Of a stretch of 64,000 bases of DNA, positions 36,072 to 45,271 are shown piece by piece. Within the stretch, counting starts at the first letter, position 1. Each line of letters opens with the position of its first letter. The stretch covers positions 62,001-126,000 of the forward strand of contig VXMD01000049.1 of assembly GCA_009841255.1 (NCBI GenBank). Direction: 5' to 3'. This DNA is from Candidatus Poribacteria bacterium. Lineage in GTDB: Bacteria > Poribacteria > WGA-4E > WGA-3G. Both the position numbers and the translations under genes were made by a program. The notes beneath the pieces are model-generated. The model did not search any database, was not told the origin of the DNA, and was given only the letters and a program-made list of their open reading frames with translations.

Positions 36072-37271
36072 TCAAAATACAATGTAGCCCTTATATTCGG
36101 TGGATGTACACCTGAACATGAAGTCTCAATCGTAACTGCACACCAAGTCTGCATCGCTTTACAAGAAAACTATCACGTTATCCCTATTTACGTCACAAAA
36201 AATGGCGAATGGTTAACCGGCGATGCCCTTCGCGATTTGTCCAGCTTTACCGATGGAAATTTGCCACATCCAGCGGACTTCGACAAAGTTAGTGTTGAAT
36301 TTCATCCGAACCCGCAATTTGTGGTTACTTCTAAACATTGGCTGGGTCAGAACCTTCGGAAAAGAACTGTTCTTCCGGTAGATGTTGTCTTCCCATCAAT
36401 ACACGGCATGCATGGCGAAGATGGAACGCTCCAAGGGTTACTTGAGCTTATGAATTTACCTTACGTTGGGGCGCGAGTCGTCGGCTCTGCAGTCGGTATG
36501 GATAAAATTATGATGAAGGCAATTCTCAGCGAAAATGAACTGCCAATACTTCCCTATTTATGCTGGACCCATCATGATTGGGAGACGCGCCGTGCCGAGC
36601 TCCTCAAAAAAGTGGAAACCCGGCTGCCTTACCCACTGTTTGTCAAGCCTGCAATGAGCGGCTCAAGTATCGGGGTCAGCCATGTTAAAAATCAAGATGA
36701 ACTTTGCGCCGCTGCGGAAGTTGCTAGACATTATTCGCGCAGAATCCTCGTCGAAACAGCCGTTGAGAATCCTCTTGAAATCAACTGTGCTGTAATGGGT
36801 ACGGACGATCCAATCGCCTCTGTCTGCGAGCAACCTGTGACGCGGGAAACCGAGTTTCTCAGTTTTGACGATAAATACATTCACCAAAATGGAGAATCTT
36901 CAGGAATGGCAGGTGCGGACAGGAAAATTCCTGCACCCATTTCAGAAGAATTGACGTTACATATACAAAATCTGGCAATACAGGCCTTTCAGGTTTTAGA
37001 TTGCGCCGGTGTAGCACGTATCGATTTCCTCGTAGATGCAAACGAGAACGTTTACGTGAATGAAATCAACACCATTCCCGGTTCATATAGTTACTACTTG
37101 TGGACGCATCAAGGCATTGCGTTTCCGCAACTCGTATCCGAACTCATTGATTTAGCATGGTCGGCACACGCTGAAAAAAATACGCTAACCTATACATATA
37201 CGACGAACCTCCTAAGCCAAGCAGGTGCAAGTTTTGCCAAATTGAAGAAAGGCGATAAGTTAGGTCCTTAA
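36069..37271 (+). CDS. ddl: D-alanine:D-alanine ligase
   Basis: A 400-residue ATP-grasp ligase that makes the D-Ala-D-Ala used by MurF. Seen are F-G-G-C-T-P-E-H-E-V-S at the N terminus, H-G-M-H-G-E-D-G, Y-V-G-A-R-V-V-G-S-A-V-G-M-D-K, the ATP-grasp segment LFVKPAMSGSSIGVSHV and metal ligands in RIDFLVDANENVYVNEIN with P-G. About 30-40 residues longer than common Ddl proteins, with extra length in the middle and at the C terminus. In many genomes ddl sits between murC and ftsQ; here it is next to murF. Confidence 0.93.
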   Translation: MSKYNVALIFGGCTPEHEVSIVTAHQVCIALQENYHVIPIYVTKNGEWLTGDALRDLSSFTDGNLPHPADFDKVSVEFHPNPQFVVTSKHWLGQNLRKRTVLPVDVVFPSIHGMHGEDGTLQGLLELMNLPYVGARVVGSAVGMDKIMMKAILSENELPILPYLCWTHHDWETRRAELLKKVETRLPYPLFVKPAMSGSSIGVSHVKNQDELCAAAEVARHYSRRILVETAVENPLEINCAVMGTDDPIASVCEQPVTRETEFLSFDDKYIHQNGESSGMAGADRKIPAPISEELTLHIQNLAIQAFQVLDCAGVARIDFLVDANENVYVNEINTIPGSYSYYLWTHQGIAFPQLVSELIDLAWSAHAEKNTLTYTYTTNLLSQAGASFAKLKKGDKLGP

Positions 37272-37314
37272 ATCATGGATTCCCTGACTGGGGCGTTTGG
37301 CTATAATTAGAAAT

Positions 37315-38418
37315 ATGTTTTATCATTTCCTATATGAGAATCTCGTTGATATCTTTTCGCCATTCAACATCTTTCGCTATATCAGCATTCGAGCGATTTA
37401 TGCAACGGCAACATCGCTGATTATCGCGCTTGTCTTGGGGCCGTTCATGATAAATCGGCTCAAACAACTTCGGATTGGCGAGCACATACGCGAAGAGGGT
37501 CCAGAAGATCACCAAAGCAAAGCAGGGACGCCAACAATGGGCGGTGTGCTCATTATCGTTTCCGTCCTGATATCGGTAGTGTTCTGGTCGCGTTTGGATC
37601 AACCCTATATTTATTTGATGATTCTAACAACACTCTGGTTCGGTGGACTCGGATTCTTAGATGATTACAGCAAATTGGTAAAACAACAATCCTTAGGACT
37701 TCGAGGTTGGCATAAAATTGGACTTCAAACATTAGGAGCATTAGCAATTGCCGTTTATCTTTATCAGTGGGGTCCTGCACACACTGGAGATCTAACAACA
37801 CGGACATCGTTGGCTCTCCCTTTTTTTAAAGATGTTCACCCAAATTTAGGTATCCTGTTCATACCGTTTGCAACACTGGTCATCGTTGGGGTCTCTAATT
37901 CCGTCAACCTTACGGATGGGATGGATGGATTAGCAATTGGATGTACCCTGTTTGTTGCGGGAACCTTAGGCATCGTCGGGTACATGACGAGCCACAGTGA
38001 GATTGCAGCGTACCTGAACATTTTTCATTTACCAGTGGGCGGAGAAGTCACAACAGTTTTCTGTGCAGCGTTAGTCGGAGCGGGTTTGGGATTTTTATGG
38101 TATAATGGGCATCCTGCCCAAGTCTTTATGGGAGACACTGGATCACTGGCACTCGGTGCGACACTTGGAACGGTGGCAGTGCTTATAAAGCAGGAATTTC
38201 TGCTCCTGATAGTCGGTGCTATTTTCGTTGCTGAAACATTATCGGTCATTATCCAAGTCTGGTCATTCCGTACATTTGGTAAACGTGTCTTCAAGATGTC
38301 TCCGATCCATTATCACTTCCTGCTCTCAGGGTGGGAGGAATCCAAAGTTGTCATCCGATTTTGGATCGTTGGACTCATTTTGGTCTTAATAGCCTTAAGC
38401 ACATTGAAACTTCGGTAA
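37315..38418 (+). CDS. mraY: Phospho-MurNAc-pentapeptide translocase
   Basis: A 367-residue polytopic membrane enzyme that makes lipid I from UDP-MurNAc-pentapeptide and undecaprenyl phosphate. About ten helices; family signatures are K-A-G-T-P-T-M-G-G, L-D-D-Y-S-K (catalytic aspartates), N-L-T-D-G-M-D-G-L-A and the H-P-A-Q-V-F-M-G-D-T-G-S-L-A loop, with H-Y-H-F near the end. The ATG at 37315 gives the typical M-F-Y-H start; a TTG eighteen bases earlier is in frame. A TATAAT lies seven bases before the ATG but lacks a good -35. Confidence 0.95.
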   Translation: MFYHFLYENLVDIFSPFNIFRYISIRAIYATATSLIIALVLGPFMINRLKQLRIGEHIREEGPEDHQSKAGTPTMGGVLIIVSVLISVVFWSRLDQPYIYLMILTTLWFGGLGFLDDYSKLVKQQSLGLRGWHKIGLQTLGALAIAVYLYQWGPAHTGDLTTRTSLALPFFKDVHPNLGILFIPFATLVIVGVSNSVNLTDGMDGLAIGCTLFVAGTLGIVGYMTSHSEIAAYLNIFHLPVGGEVTTVFCAALVGAGLGFLWYNGHPAQVFMGDTGSLALGATLGTVAVLIKQEFLLLIVGAIFVAETLSVIIQVWSFRTFGKRVFKMSPIHYHFLLSGWEESKVVIRFWIVGLILVLIALSTLKLR

Positions 38419-38515
38419 TTTTGGTTTTCAGTTTTCAGTTTGCATCGCAGTGAGATTTATCAGTTAAAGAGGGATACGATTTAATCAAACCTCTTGTATA
38501 ACTGAATACCGATAA
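38419..38515. repeat. TATCAGTTA-type intergenic repeat
   Basis: Contains GGTTTTCAGTTTTCAGTTTG and, further on, TTATCAGTTAAAGAGGGATA and AACTGAATACCGATAACCCC, related to the stretches at 41351-41440 and 49933-50045. Fills the mraY-murD gap. Confidence 0.5.
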
Positions 38516-38526
38516 CCCCTAAAAAA

Positions 38527-40032
38527 ATGCAATTACAAGGAAAGCGGGTTACAGTTTTTGGCTTGAATCGAAGCGGGATCGCTGCGGCGAAGTTACTATA
38601 TTCACAGGGGGCCGTTGTTACGCTTACAGACACGCGGTCTCGTGAAGCACTCTCCGCGGAAATTGATGCGCTCACTGAGTCTTCAGAACCAAGTAAAGCA
38701 GAGACTCCTAATAGCAGGCTTCTGGACACCTGTAATCCGTATCGAACATATTTTAGTGGACACCCTTTGGAATGCATTACAGATGCAGATCTTATAGTGG
38801 TCTCCCCAGGTGTCCCGCTCGATATTCCGATTCTGTGCGCGGCGCGGGCGAGAAACCTCCCAATCCTCGCAGAATTGGAGGTTGCCGCGGACGTATGTCC
38901 GGCACCCATTATCGCCATCACCGGCACGAAAGGTAAATCAACAACGACGCTCCTCACGGCTGCCATACTAAAATCCGGTGGTAGATTTCCAAACGTTCGT
39001 GTTGCTGGTAACATCGGTGTGCCATTGGCAGCAGAGGTTCAAAACCTTACAAGCCGAGATATAGTCGTTGTTGAGGCAAGCAGTTTTCAGCTGGAGAGCA
39101 CTGTGAATTTTCATCCGAAGGTGAGCGTTGTGCTTAATTTATCTCGCGACCACTTGGACAGACACGGAACAATGTCCTCTTATCGCGACGCAAAACAGAA
39201 AATCTCTGACAATCAGACACCCACAGACTGGATCGTCCTCAACGATTCAGATGCATCTATCAAGGACTTCGCAACAGCAACATCGGCGAAAGTGGTCTAT
39301 TTTACTGACAAAGGTGCTCCCAAAAATTCGTCGTTCTCAGGAACATTTAGAGTGGAGTCGGGACTTTTCGCACAGCAGAACGGGATCCGCGAAAAAATAT
39401 GTGACATCGTGGACATTCCACTTCCGGGAGCACACAATGTCCGGAACGTCCTCGCTGCTATTGCTGTAGGACGGATTTTCGGTGTAACAGGAACAGAAAT
39501 CCGAGACGCATTTCAAGGCTTCGATCGGTCGCACCCCGCCTTATCGCATGCCTTTGAACTGGTGCGAGTCTTAGAAGGGGTCCGATTCATAAACGACTCA
39601 AAAGCGACAAACGTGTCGGCAGTCAAAGCCGCTCTTGAATCGTTAGGAAATTCTCAAGTTTTACTAATAATGGGAGGGTATGACAAGGGCAACGATTACA
39701 CACCTTTGCGTGAAATTGTTCAAACTCAGGTTAAAGGGGCAATAATGCTCGGAGAGTATACCCAACAAATTGAAAAGAGTCTCGCCAATACCACAAAAAT
39801 AATGAAAGCAAAAACAATGGCAGAAGCTGTGCAAGTGGCACATAAACACGCGTCATCGGGCGATGTTGTCCTGCTATCGCCTGCAAACGCAAGTTTTGAT
39901 ATGTATTCCGATTACAAAGCAAGAGGCACCGATTTTAAAGAAGCCGTTGACGCGCTCCACCCGAAGCACAGCAATCAAACTCAAGATCAAAGCACAAAGC
40001 CTGCAACAACGGCGCAGGCGACTCGAACATGA
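38527..40032 (+). CDS. murD: UDP-MurNAc-L-alanine:D-glutamate ligase
   Basis: A 501-residue Mur ligase adding D-glutamate. The N-terminal Rossmann-like domain has V-F-G-L-N-R-S-G-I-A-A; the ATP loop is A-I-T-G-T-K-G-K-S-T-T; later N-L-S-R-D-H-L-D-R-H and D-S-K-A-T-N-V-S-A-V mark the MurD subfamily. Length is above the ~450 norm because of an insert near residue 55-75 and a C-terminal tail of about 20 residues rich in T, Q and A. Part of that tail is encoded by a dispersed repeat (39998-40020), so the tail is probably a late addition. ATG has AAGGA upstream. Confidence 0.94.
   Translation: MQLQGKRVTVFGLNRSGIAAAKLLYSQGAVVTLTDTRSREALSAEIDALTESSEPSKAETPNSRLLDTCNPYRTYFSGHPLECITDADLIVVSPGVPLDIPILCAARARNLPILAELEVAADVCPAPIIAITGTKGKSTTTLLTAAILKSGGRFPNVRVAGNIGVPLAAEVQNLTSRDIVVVEASSFQLESTVNFHPKVSVVLNLSRDHLDRHGTMSSYRDAKQKISDNQTPTDWIVLNDSDASIKDFATATSAKVVYFTDKGAPKNSSFSGTFRVESGLFAQQNGIREKICDIVDIPLPGAHNVRNVLAAIAVGRIFGVTGTEIRDAFQGFDRSHPALSHAFELVRVLEGVRFINDSKATNVSAVKAALESLGNSQVLLIMGGYDKGNDYTPLREIVQTQVKGAIMLGEYTQQIEKSLANTTKIMKAKTMAEAVQVAHKHASSGDVVLLSPANASFDMYSDYKARGTDFKEAVDALHPKHSNQTQDQSTKPATTAQATRT
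39998..40020. repeat. Short GCCTGC repeat inside the murD tail
   Basis: AGCCTGCAACAACGG then CGCAGGCG, the same collapsed hairpin as 18290-18313. It encodes K-P-A-T-T-A-Q-A at the end of MurD. Confidence 0.55.
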
Positions 40033-40060
40033 AGAACGTCCCGATACAAACAACTGAGCC

Positions 40061-40087
40061 TTATCCGCAAGGAAAATTAAAAAAATG
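40061..40087 (+). promoter_or_regulatory. Repeated leader element before ftsW
   Basis: TTATCCGCAAGGAAAATTAA followed by AAAAATG; shares CCGCAAGGAA and the A-rich spacer with the other copies. Confidence 0.6.
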
Positions 40088-41350
40088 GTACGCAACTACC
40101 AAAACTCTACCCCTAACAAAAGGAATCGACAATCTGGACCAAAATCTGGGTTCAAATGGACGAACACGCGCGTCTATTCCGTTGTAGAGGAACAGCAGAA
40201 ACAGGTAGTAGAACCACCCCCTCCAGAAAGATTGGGACGAATGGATAAAGGGCTGATCGCGCTTACGCTCTGCCTCATTGCAATAGGCATTCTGATGGTA
40301 TACAGTGCAAGCCATCTCCTGTCTTCAAGACACTATGAGGGCTATAGTTACCGTTATCTACAGATACATATCATTGCGTGTGTCCTGGGTTTAGTCGGTA
40401 TGTTCTTTACCTCTCATCTACCTTACAGATTCTATGCAAGGTTCGCAAACTTTTTCTTACTACTTGCCTTCATAGGATTATTATTGGTTTTCGTCCCCGG
40501 CTTGGGGACAAGTGTTCAAGGGGCAGAAGGGGGTAGATTTAAACGCTGGATCAATATAGGATTGCCTATCAATTTTCAACCTGTGGAATTTGCGAAAATA
40601 GCATTGGTTATACACGTCGCAAATTTTATAAGCCGCAACCCAGAGCGCATTAAGAGTTTTTTCAACGGTGTACTTCCGAACATCCTAATTGTAGGTGCCG
40701 CCTTTGGTCTTGTGTACATCCAACCGGATTTCGGTTCGGCAACTTTACTTGTAGTAACCGCCTGTATCGTGCTATTCGTCGGCGGTATGCGTATATGGCA
40801 CGTGGTAACACTTGGCAGTGTCGGCGGTAGCCTTATCGGTTTTCTTATCATTCGGGATTCATACAAACTAAAGCGGCTCATGGATTATTTGGCAATGCTG
40901 AAATCTCCAGATGCGACGAACTATCAGTTGACACGTTCACTGGACGCCCTCGAAAACGGCGGACTTCTCGGTTTAGGAATCGATAGCAGCCTTCAAAAAA
41001 TATCACGTCTTCCCTATCCACACACAGATTTTATTTTCGCAGTGTTAGGTGAGGAATTCGGGTTTATTGGTGCAGTGACTGTGACATTTATTTTTATGCT
41101 TCTTGTATGGCGAGGGCTTCAGATTGCCCGACACGCCAGAGACCTATTCGCTTCTTTACTCGCCATCGGAATTACAACACTTATCGGCTTACAGGCATTC
41201 ATCAACATCGGTGTTGTAACAGGCTTACTGCCGACAAAAGGGATCACATTGCCCTTTATCAGTTACGGGGGTTCATCAATCGTTTTGAGTCTGGTAAGCG
41301 TTGGGATCCTTTTGAATATATCACGTAGCAGCAATAAAAACGTAGACTAA
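40085..41350 (+). CDS. ftsW: Septal peptidoglycan polymerase FtsW
   Basis: A 421-residue SEDS-family membrane protein that polymerises lipid II at the septum together with FtsI. A ~50-residue basic and proline-rich cytoplasmic tail comes first, then about ten helices. The SEDS signatures are G-G-R-F-K-R-W-I-N-I-G, Q-P-V-E-F-A-K, Q-P-D-F-G-S-A, D-F-I-F-A-V-L-G-E-E-F-G-F-I-G and L-P-F-I-S-Y-G-G-S. The last helix ends in a basic tail. It is preceded by the repeated leader element and followed by a TATCAGTTA-type repeat. Confidence 0.94.
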   Translation: MVRNYQNSTPNKRNRQSGPKSGFKWTNTRVYSVVEEQQKQVVEPPPPERLGRMDKGLIALTLCLIAIGILMVYSASHLLSSRHYEGYSYRYLQIHIIACVLGLVGMFFTSHLPYRFYARFANFFLLLAFIGLLLVFVPGLGTSVQGAEGGRFKRWINIGLPINFQPVEFAKIALVIHVANFISRNPERIKSFFNGVLPNILIVGAAFGLVYIQPDFGSATLLVVTACIVLFVGGMRIWHVVTLGSVGGSLIGFLIIRDSYKLKRLMDYLAMLKSPDATNYQLTRSLDALENGGLLGLGIDSSLQKISRLPYPHTDFIFAVLGEEFGFIGAVTVTFIFMLLVWRGLQIARHARDLFASLLAIGITTLIGLQAFINIGVVTGLLPTKGITLPFISYGGSSIVLSLVSVGILLNISRSSNKNVD

Positions 41351-41440
41351 ATTGGTTATCAGTTATCGGTTGTCAGTTAAAGATGGATTGTTAAACGAAA
41401 CTTCTTCACCGATAACCAAAAGGGTTGCGTAGCAACTCGC
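41351..41440. repeat. TATCAGTTA-type intergenic repeat
   Basis: ATTGGTTATCAGTTATCGGT then TGTCAGTTAAAG, and a reversed ACCGATAACC near 41410. The GGGTTGCGTAGCAACTC stretch at 41423-41439 forms its own hairpin. Confidence 0.55.
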
Positions 41441-41458
41441 ATCGACAACTCTTAAAAC

Positions 41459-42661
41459 ATGACTATCTCTAAGCGTTACGATAGCAATAATTTATCAGAA
41501 ACCGATGACCGTAGCTTATCGGCACTGAAACGGCGTCCGACAAAGAAAAAAATCATTATAGCGGGCGGCGGGACAGGCGGGCATATCTATCCTGCTATTG
41601 GTATCGCCCAGGCACTGCAACGTTTGGATCCCAGTGTAGACGTTGCGTTCATCGGTGGCTCGGACAAGTTAGAATCAACACTTGTTCCACAACATGGATT
41701 CCATTTCTTGCCTATTTCGGTTGCTGGGTTTCCGCGGCGTCTCACCTTACAGTGGTTACCAACCATTTGGAAGGTATTTCATGGAGTTCTCCAGTCATTA
41801 CGATATATGAAGACGCTGAAACCAGACGTTATTATAGGAACGGGAGGATATGTTTCAGGTCCGGTTCTGTTAGCCGGTCTTCTCTGCAAAATTCCGATTG
41901 CTATCCAAGAACAGAACGCTTCCGTTGGCTTAACGAACGGTATATTAGCACGATGGGCGGACGTCGCCTACCTTGCCATGGAATCGGTTCGCGAGAATAA
42001 TTCGTTCCGACGCACCACACGTATAGAGATAACAGGAAATCCCATTCGTCCGGCAATCGCGGCATTTCCGAGATGCGAAGAAACCTATAGAAGGTTCGGG
42101 TTGCACCCAGAGCGGAAAACTATCTTTGTGATGGGTGGAAGCCAAGGTGCCCATGCTATCAATGAAGCGATTGTGGCAGCACTGCCACATTTAGTCGAAT
42201 ATGCCGATCAGATCCAGATAGTTCATCAAACGGGTGCACTGGAAGTAGAAAAGGTTCAAGACGCCTATGATCGGACACTCGCTTTGCAGGAAGGATTTCT
42301 ATACTGTGCCAAACCTTTTTTCGAGACTGTTGAGGAAATCTATAGTATCGCAGACGTTATGGTGTGTCGAGCAGGAGGCATGACTATTGCCGAGGTCACC
42401 GCTTGCGGTATCCCCGCAATTTTCATACCTTTACCCTCGCAAACGGGAAACAATCAAGTATTAAACGCTCAGACTGTTGCAGAAGAAGGCGCGGCTATTG
42501 TCCTTGAACAAGGCACTTTCACAGCAGAAGCATTGGTTAAACACCTAACGAACATGATCCTGGACAAGAATACATACGAACGAATGGTAACCGCAAGTCG
42601 ATCACTCGGCAAACCAGATGCAGGCGATGATATTGCCAAATCGATTTTTTTAACTTTTTAA
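41459..42661 (+). CDS. murG: UDP-GlcNAc:lipid I GlcNAc-transferase
   Basis: A 400-residue GT28 glycosyltransferase that turns lipid I into lipid II at the inner face of the membrane. After a ~30-residue basic N-terminal extension come I-I-A-G-G-G-T-G-G-H-I-Y-P-A-I, G-T-G-G-Y-V-S-G-P, Q-E-Q-N-A-S-V-G-L-T-N, then in the second half G-G-S-Q-G-A-H-A-I-N and C-R-A-G-G-M-T-I-A-E, where UDP-GlcNAc binds. Length is about 40 residues above the norm, mostly the N-terminal part. Confidence 0.95.
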   Translation: MTISKRYDSNNLSETDDRSLSALKRRPTKKKIIIAGGGTGGHIYPAIGIAQALQRLDPSVDVAFIGGSDKLESTLVPQHGFHFLPISVAGFPRRLTLQWLPTIWKVFHGVLQSLRYMKTLKPDVIIGTGGYVSGPVLLAGLLCKIPIAIQEQNASVGLTNGILARWADVAYLAMESVRENNSFRRTTRIEITGNPIRPAIAAFPRCEETYRRFGLHPERKTIFVMGGSQGAHAINEAIVAALPHLVEYADQIQIVHQTGALEVEKVQDAYDRTLALQEGFLYCAKPFFETVEEIYSIADVMVCRAGGMTIAEVTACGIPAIFIPLPSQTGNNQVLNAQTVAEEGAAIVLEQGTFTAEALVKHLTNMILDKNTYERMVTASRSLGKPDAGDDIAKSIFLTF

Positions 42662-42719
42662 TTTTACCTTGCGGAAAAATAACGAGCGTTATAACTATCA
42701 GATGTGTTCCTTAAATCTG

Positions 42720-42815
42720 AAGAAACGCCCAAGCAAAACACACAGGCGATGCCTTAACGAAAACCGTTATGAACCCAATCGCTTGATTTAACGCCTTGCG
42801 AATAATTAAAATATG
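42720..42815. repeat. Repeat fragments and variant leader before murC
   Basis: AAGAAACGCCCAAGCAAAAC (42720-42739) followed by ACACAGGCG is a reversed fragment of the GCTTGGG repeat. TGATTTAACGCCTTGCGAAT (near 42784-42803) occurs reversed at 25751-25770, next to another repeat copy. It is followed by AATTAAAATATG, similar to the spacer and start of the leader element, but the AAGGA ribosome site is not present in the usual form. Confidence 0.45.
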
Positions 42816-44183
42816 TTTGGAAAAACACGACACATCCATATCATCGGCATTGGCGGTGCTGGCTTAAGCGGCATCACTGAGATTCTGCTGGACCTCGGAT
42901 TTCACGTAACAGGCTCAGATATCCAAAAGTCATACACTACGGAACACTTGCGTGAACGGGGAGCAACCATCCATTATGAGCATGCAGCATCACACATACA
43001 GGGTGCCGATGTCGTCGTTATGTCTCCCGCTATTCCACCTGATAATCCAGAACTACTCGCCGCAGAAACACAGAAAATTCCGATTGTCAGAGGCGCGGAG
43101 ATGTTGAATGAAATTACGCGTATGCGCTATAGCGTCGCCGTCAGCGGAACACATGGAAAAACAACTACAACAGCTATGACTGCGACAGTCCTGGCGAGTC
43201 TTGATCCGACAGTCGTTGTAGGCGGGAAACTCATGAATGGCAGCCACGCGCAAAGTGGCGAAGGTGATGTTATGGTAGTCGAAGCAGACGAGGCGTATGG
43301 CTCTATTGAGATGTTTTATCCCACTGTTGCTGTTGTTACGTCAGTTGATGCCGACCACCTGGATTATTACAATAGCGTTGACGAGATTGGTGAAACCTTC
43401 CTTAAATTCATCAATAAGGTCCCATTTTACGGCACCGCAGTCCTCTGCTTAGATGCTGAAAATATTCAGCGGTTTATCCCGCGAATAAAAAAGCGTTATA
43501 TTACGTATGGACTTGAAACGCGAGCGGATCTGATTGCTGAAGGCATTACTGTAGAGGGACCGACCTCTCGTTACCGAGTTCGCAAAAATGGAGACCTATA
43601 TGGCGAAATCCACCTTAAAATGCCGGGCCGCCATAATATTTCTAACTCTTTGGCAGCGATAGCCGTTGGACTTGAACTTGATATCCCGTTCGAGCAAATT
43701 CGAGATCGACTTGAATCCTTCCAAGGGGTTCATCGCCGCTTTGAAATACTCGGTGAAGCTAACAACATCATTGTCGTTGACGATTACGCACATAATCCAG
43801 CGAAGTTGAAAGCTGCTTTGAGCGGTGCACGCGATGGGTATAAACGTCGTATCGTTGCCGTTTTTCAGCCACATCGATATCAACGGGTCAGAGATTTAGC
43901 AGATGAGTTCTCTCGCTCTTTTTATCAAGCAGACGTCCTTATTGTTACCTCAATCTATAGTGCCGGTGAAGCACCTATTGAAAACGTCACAGCTGAAAAA
44001 CTGGCAGAGGCAATACAATCACACGGTCATCGTCATGTCTTCTATGTACCAGACACAGATGAAATTACGGACGTTTTGATGAAAATAACACAGCCAGAAG
44101 ATATTGTCATTACGCTGGGAGCAGGGGACATCAGTAAAGTAGGACATGAATTCTTAAATAGACTCTTAAACGATAGCCAATAA
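42813..44183 (+). CDS. murC: UDP-MurNAc:L-alanine ligase
   Basis: A 456-residue Mur ligase for the first stem-peptide residue. It has H-I-I-G-I-G-G-A-G-L-S-G at the N terminus, the ATP loop V-S-G-T-H-G-K-T-T-T-T, E-A-D-E-A-Y-G-S, the MurC subfamily H-R-R-F-E-I-L and D-D-Y-A-H-N-P. Normal length and full domain set. No murB follows or precedes; the UDP-MurNAc source must be encoded elsewhere. Confidence 0.95.
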   Translation: MFGKTRHIHIIGIGGAGLSGITEILLDLGFHVTGSDIQKSYTTEHLRERGATIHYEHAASHIQGADVVVMSPAIPPDNPELLAAETQKIPIVRGAEMLNEITRMRYSVAVSGTHGKTTTTAMTATVLASLDPTVVVGGKLMNGSHAQSGEGDVMVVEADEAYGSIEMFYPTVAVVTSVDADHLDYYNSVDEIGETFLKFINKVPFYGTAVLCLDAENIQRFIPRIKKRYITYGLETRADLIAEGITVEGPTSRYRVRKNGDLYGEIHLKMPGRHNISNSLAAIAVGLELDIPFEQIRDRLESFQGVHRRFEILGEANNIIVVDDYAHNPAKLKAALSGARDGYKRRIVAVFQPHRYQRVRDLADEFSRSFYQADVLIVTSIYSAGEAPIENVTAEKLAEAIQSHGHRHVFYVPDTDEITDVLMKITQPEDIVITLGAGDISKVGHEFLNRLLNDSQ

Positions 44184-44191
44184 ATACAAAA

Positions 44192-45175
44192 ATGAGCAGA
44201 CTCAATCATTTAAACATTGGTAAAAAGCGTAATGGATATACATGGCAGACTTCAATGCCGGCGCGACGGCTTGGTAAACACCCCAACGCCAGAATATACA
44301 TGTGGCGGCGCATAATTCTCGTTATCGCAGTTCTGGTTACTTTAGCGTTTGCAGGAAATATAGTGCTCAGTTTTTTTGCTGCGGAATACGTTTCACTTGA
44401 ACTTTCAGGGAATATGCACTATACTGATGTACAAATCTACGATGTATTAGGTGAGAAATTAGAAAATATCGTCACAGATTCCGAAAAACACACAGCCGAC
44501 TATCTGAAGGAGAATTTAAGTTACATTAAAGACGCACATGTCGTTAAACATGTAATGAAACGGATACTCACCATTGAAGTCACCGAACGTGAACCTTTTG
44601 CCCTTCTCGGGTTCGGTAATGCTTCGCAAATTTCTCAAGTGCTCATGCCCAGAGCACAAATATTAGGTAGTGAATCACCCACTGTCAGTGCGCGACTCAA
44701 TAGTGATATTTCGTTTTTTCTGGTAGATAGCGAAGGACATGTGTTAAAAAATATAGAGGTTGGAGAAACAAATCCATCAAAACCTGAAGGGAAACCTAAA
44801 GAAATGGTGATACTTCCGGTCGAGAGTAATGAACTACCGAGAATTGGTACTGCCATTCAAAAGAGTGAGGTCAAATTAGGATTAGAAGTTCTAAAGACTG
44901 CCCTACTACAGGAACCAGCACTTGCCGCACAAATACGGATTATCGATGCAAACGATTTTCAAAAAATCAAGCTACAGATTGATGCGTTACCTATACCGGT
45001 ATGGCTTGCTGGAGACGCGATCGAATCAGGACTTCATCACATCGCCCTACTTCTAAAACAACATAAAGCTCGGATCCTTGACCTGATTGATGAGATTCCG
45101 AGTATTAGAAAGCCGTATCTTGACGTAAGGTATCAAGACACACTCTACTTGGGGGGTTACACCAAAAGCAAGTAA
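44192..45175 (+). CDS. ftsQ: FtsQ-like cell division protein with POTRA domain
   Basis: A 327-residue bitopic protein. A basic cytoplasmic tail of ~45 residues leads into one helix (IILVIAVLVTLAFAGNIVLSFFA), then a POTRA-like domain beginning Y-V-S-L-E-L-S-G-N-M-H-Y-T and ending with the R-I-L-T-I-E-V-T-E-R-E-P segment that is typical of FtsQ/DivIB. The rest is a beta domain. Placed between murC and ftsA as in many clusters. Acts as scaffold for FtsB/FtsL at the septum. Confidence 0.88.
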   Translation: MSRLNHLNIGKKRNGYTWQTSMPARRLGKHPNARIYMWRRIILVIAVLVTLAFAGNIVLSFFAAEYVSLELSGNMHYTDVQIYDVLGEKLENIVTDSEKHTADYLKENLSYIKDAHVVKHVMKRILTIEVTEREPFALLGFGNASQISQVLMPRAQILGSESPTVSARLNSDISFFLVDSEGHVLKNIEVGETNPSKPEGKPKEMVILPVESNELPRIGTAIQKSEVKLGLEVLKTALLQEPALAAQIRIIDANDFQKIKLQIDALPIPVWLAGDAIESGLHHIALLLKQHKARILDLIDEIPSIRKPYLDVRYQDTLYLGGYTKSK

Positions 45176-45271
45176 CCCGATCCTTATAGCACCTATAGGA
45201 CCCATAGAATATCGGCTCCGCACCTGCTCATTGCCCTCGATACGTAAGAAGAAGGAGGTGAAAACCTTTAA

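Noticed and set aside
37302-37315. Leaderless mraY message from a TATAAT seven bases before the ATG
   Set aside because: No -35 at proper distance and the gene is inside a co-oriented cluster.
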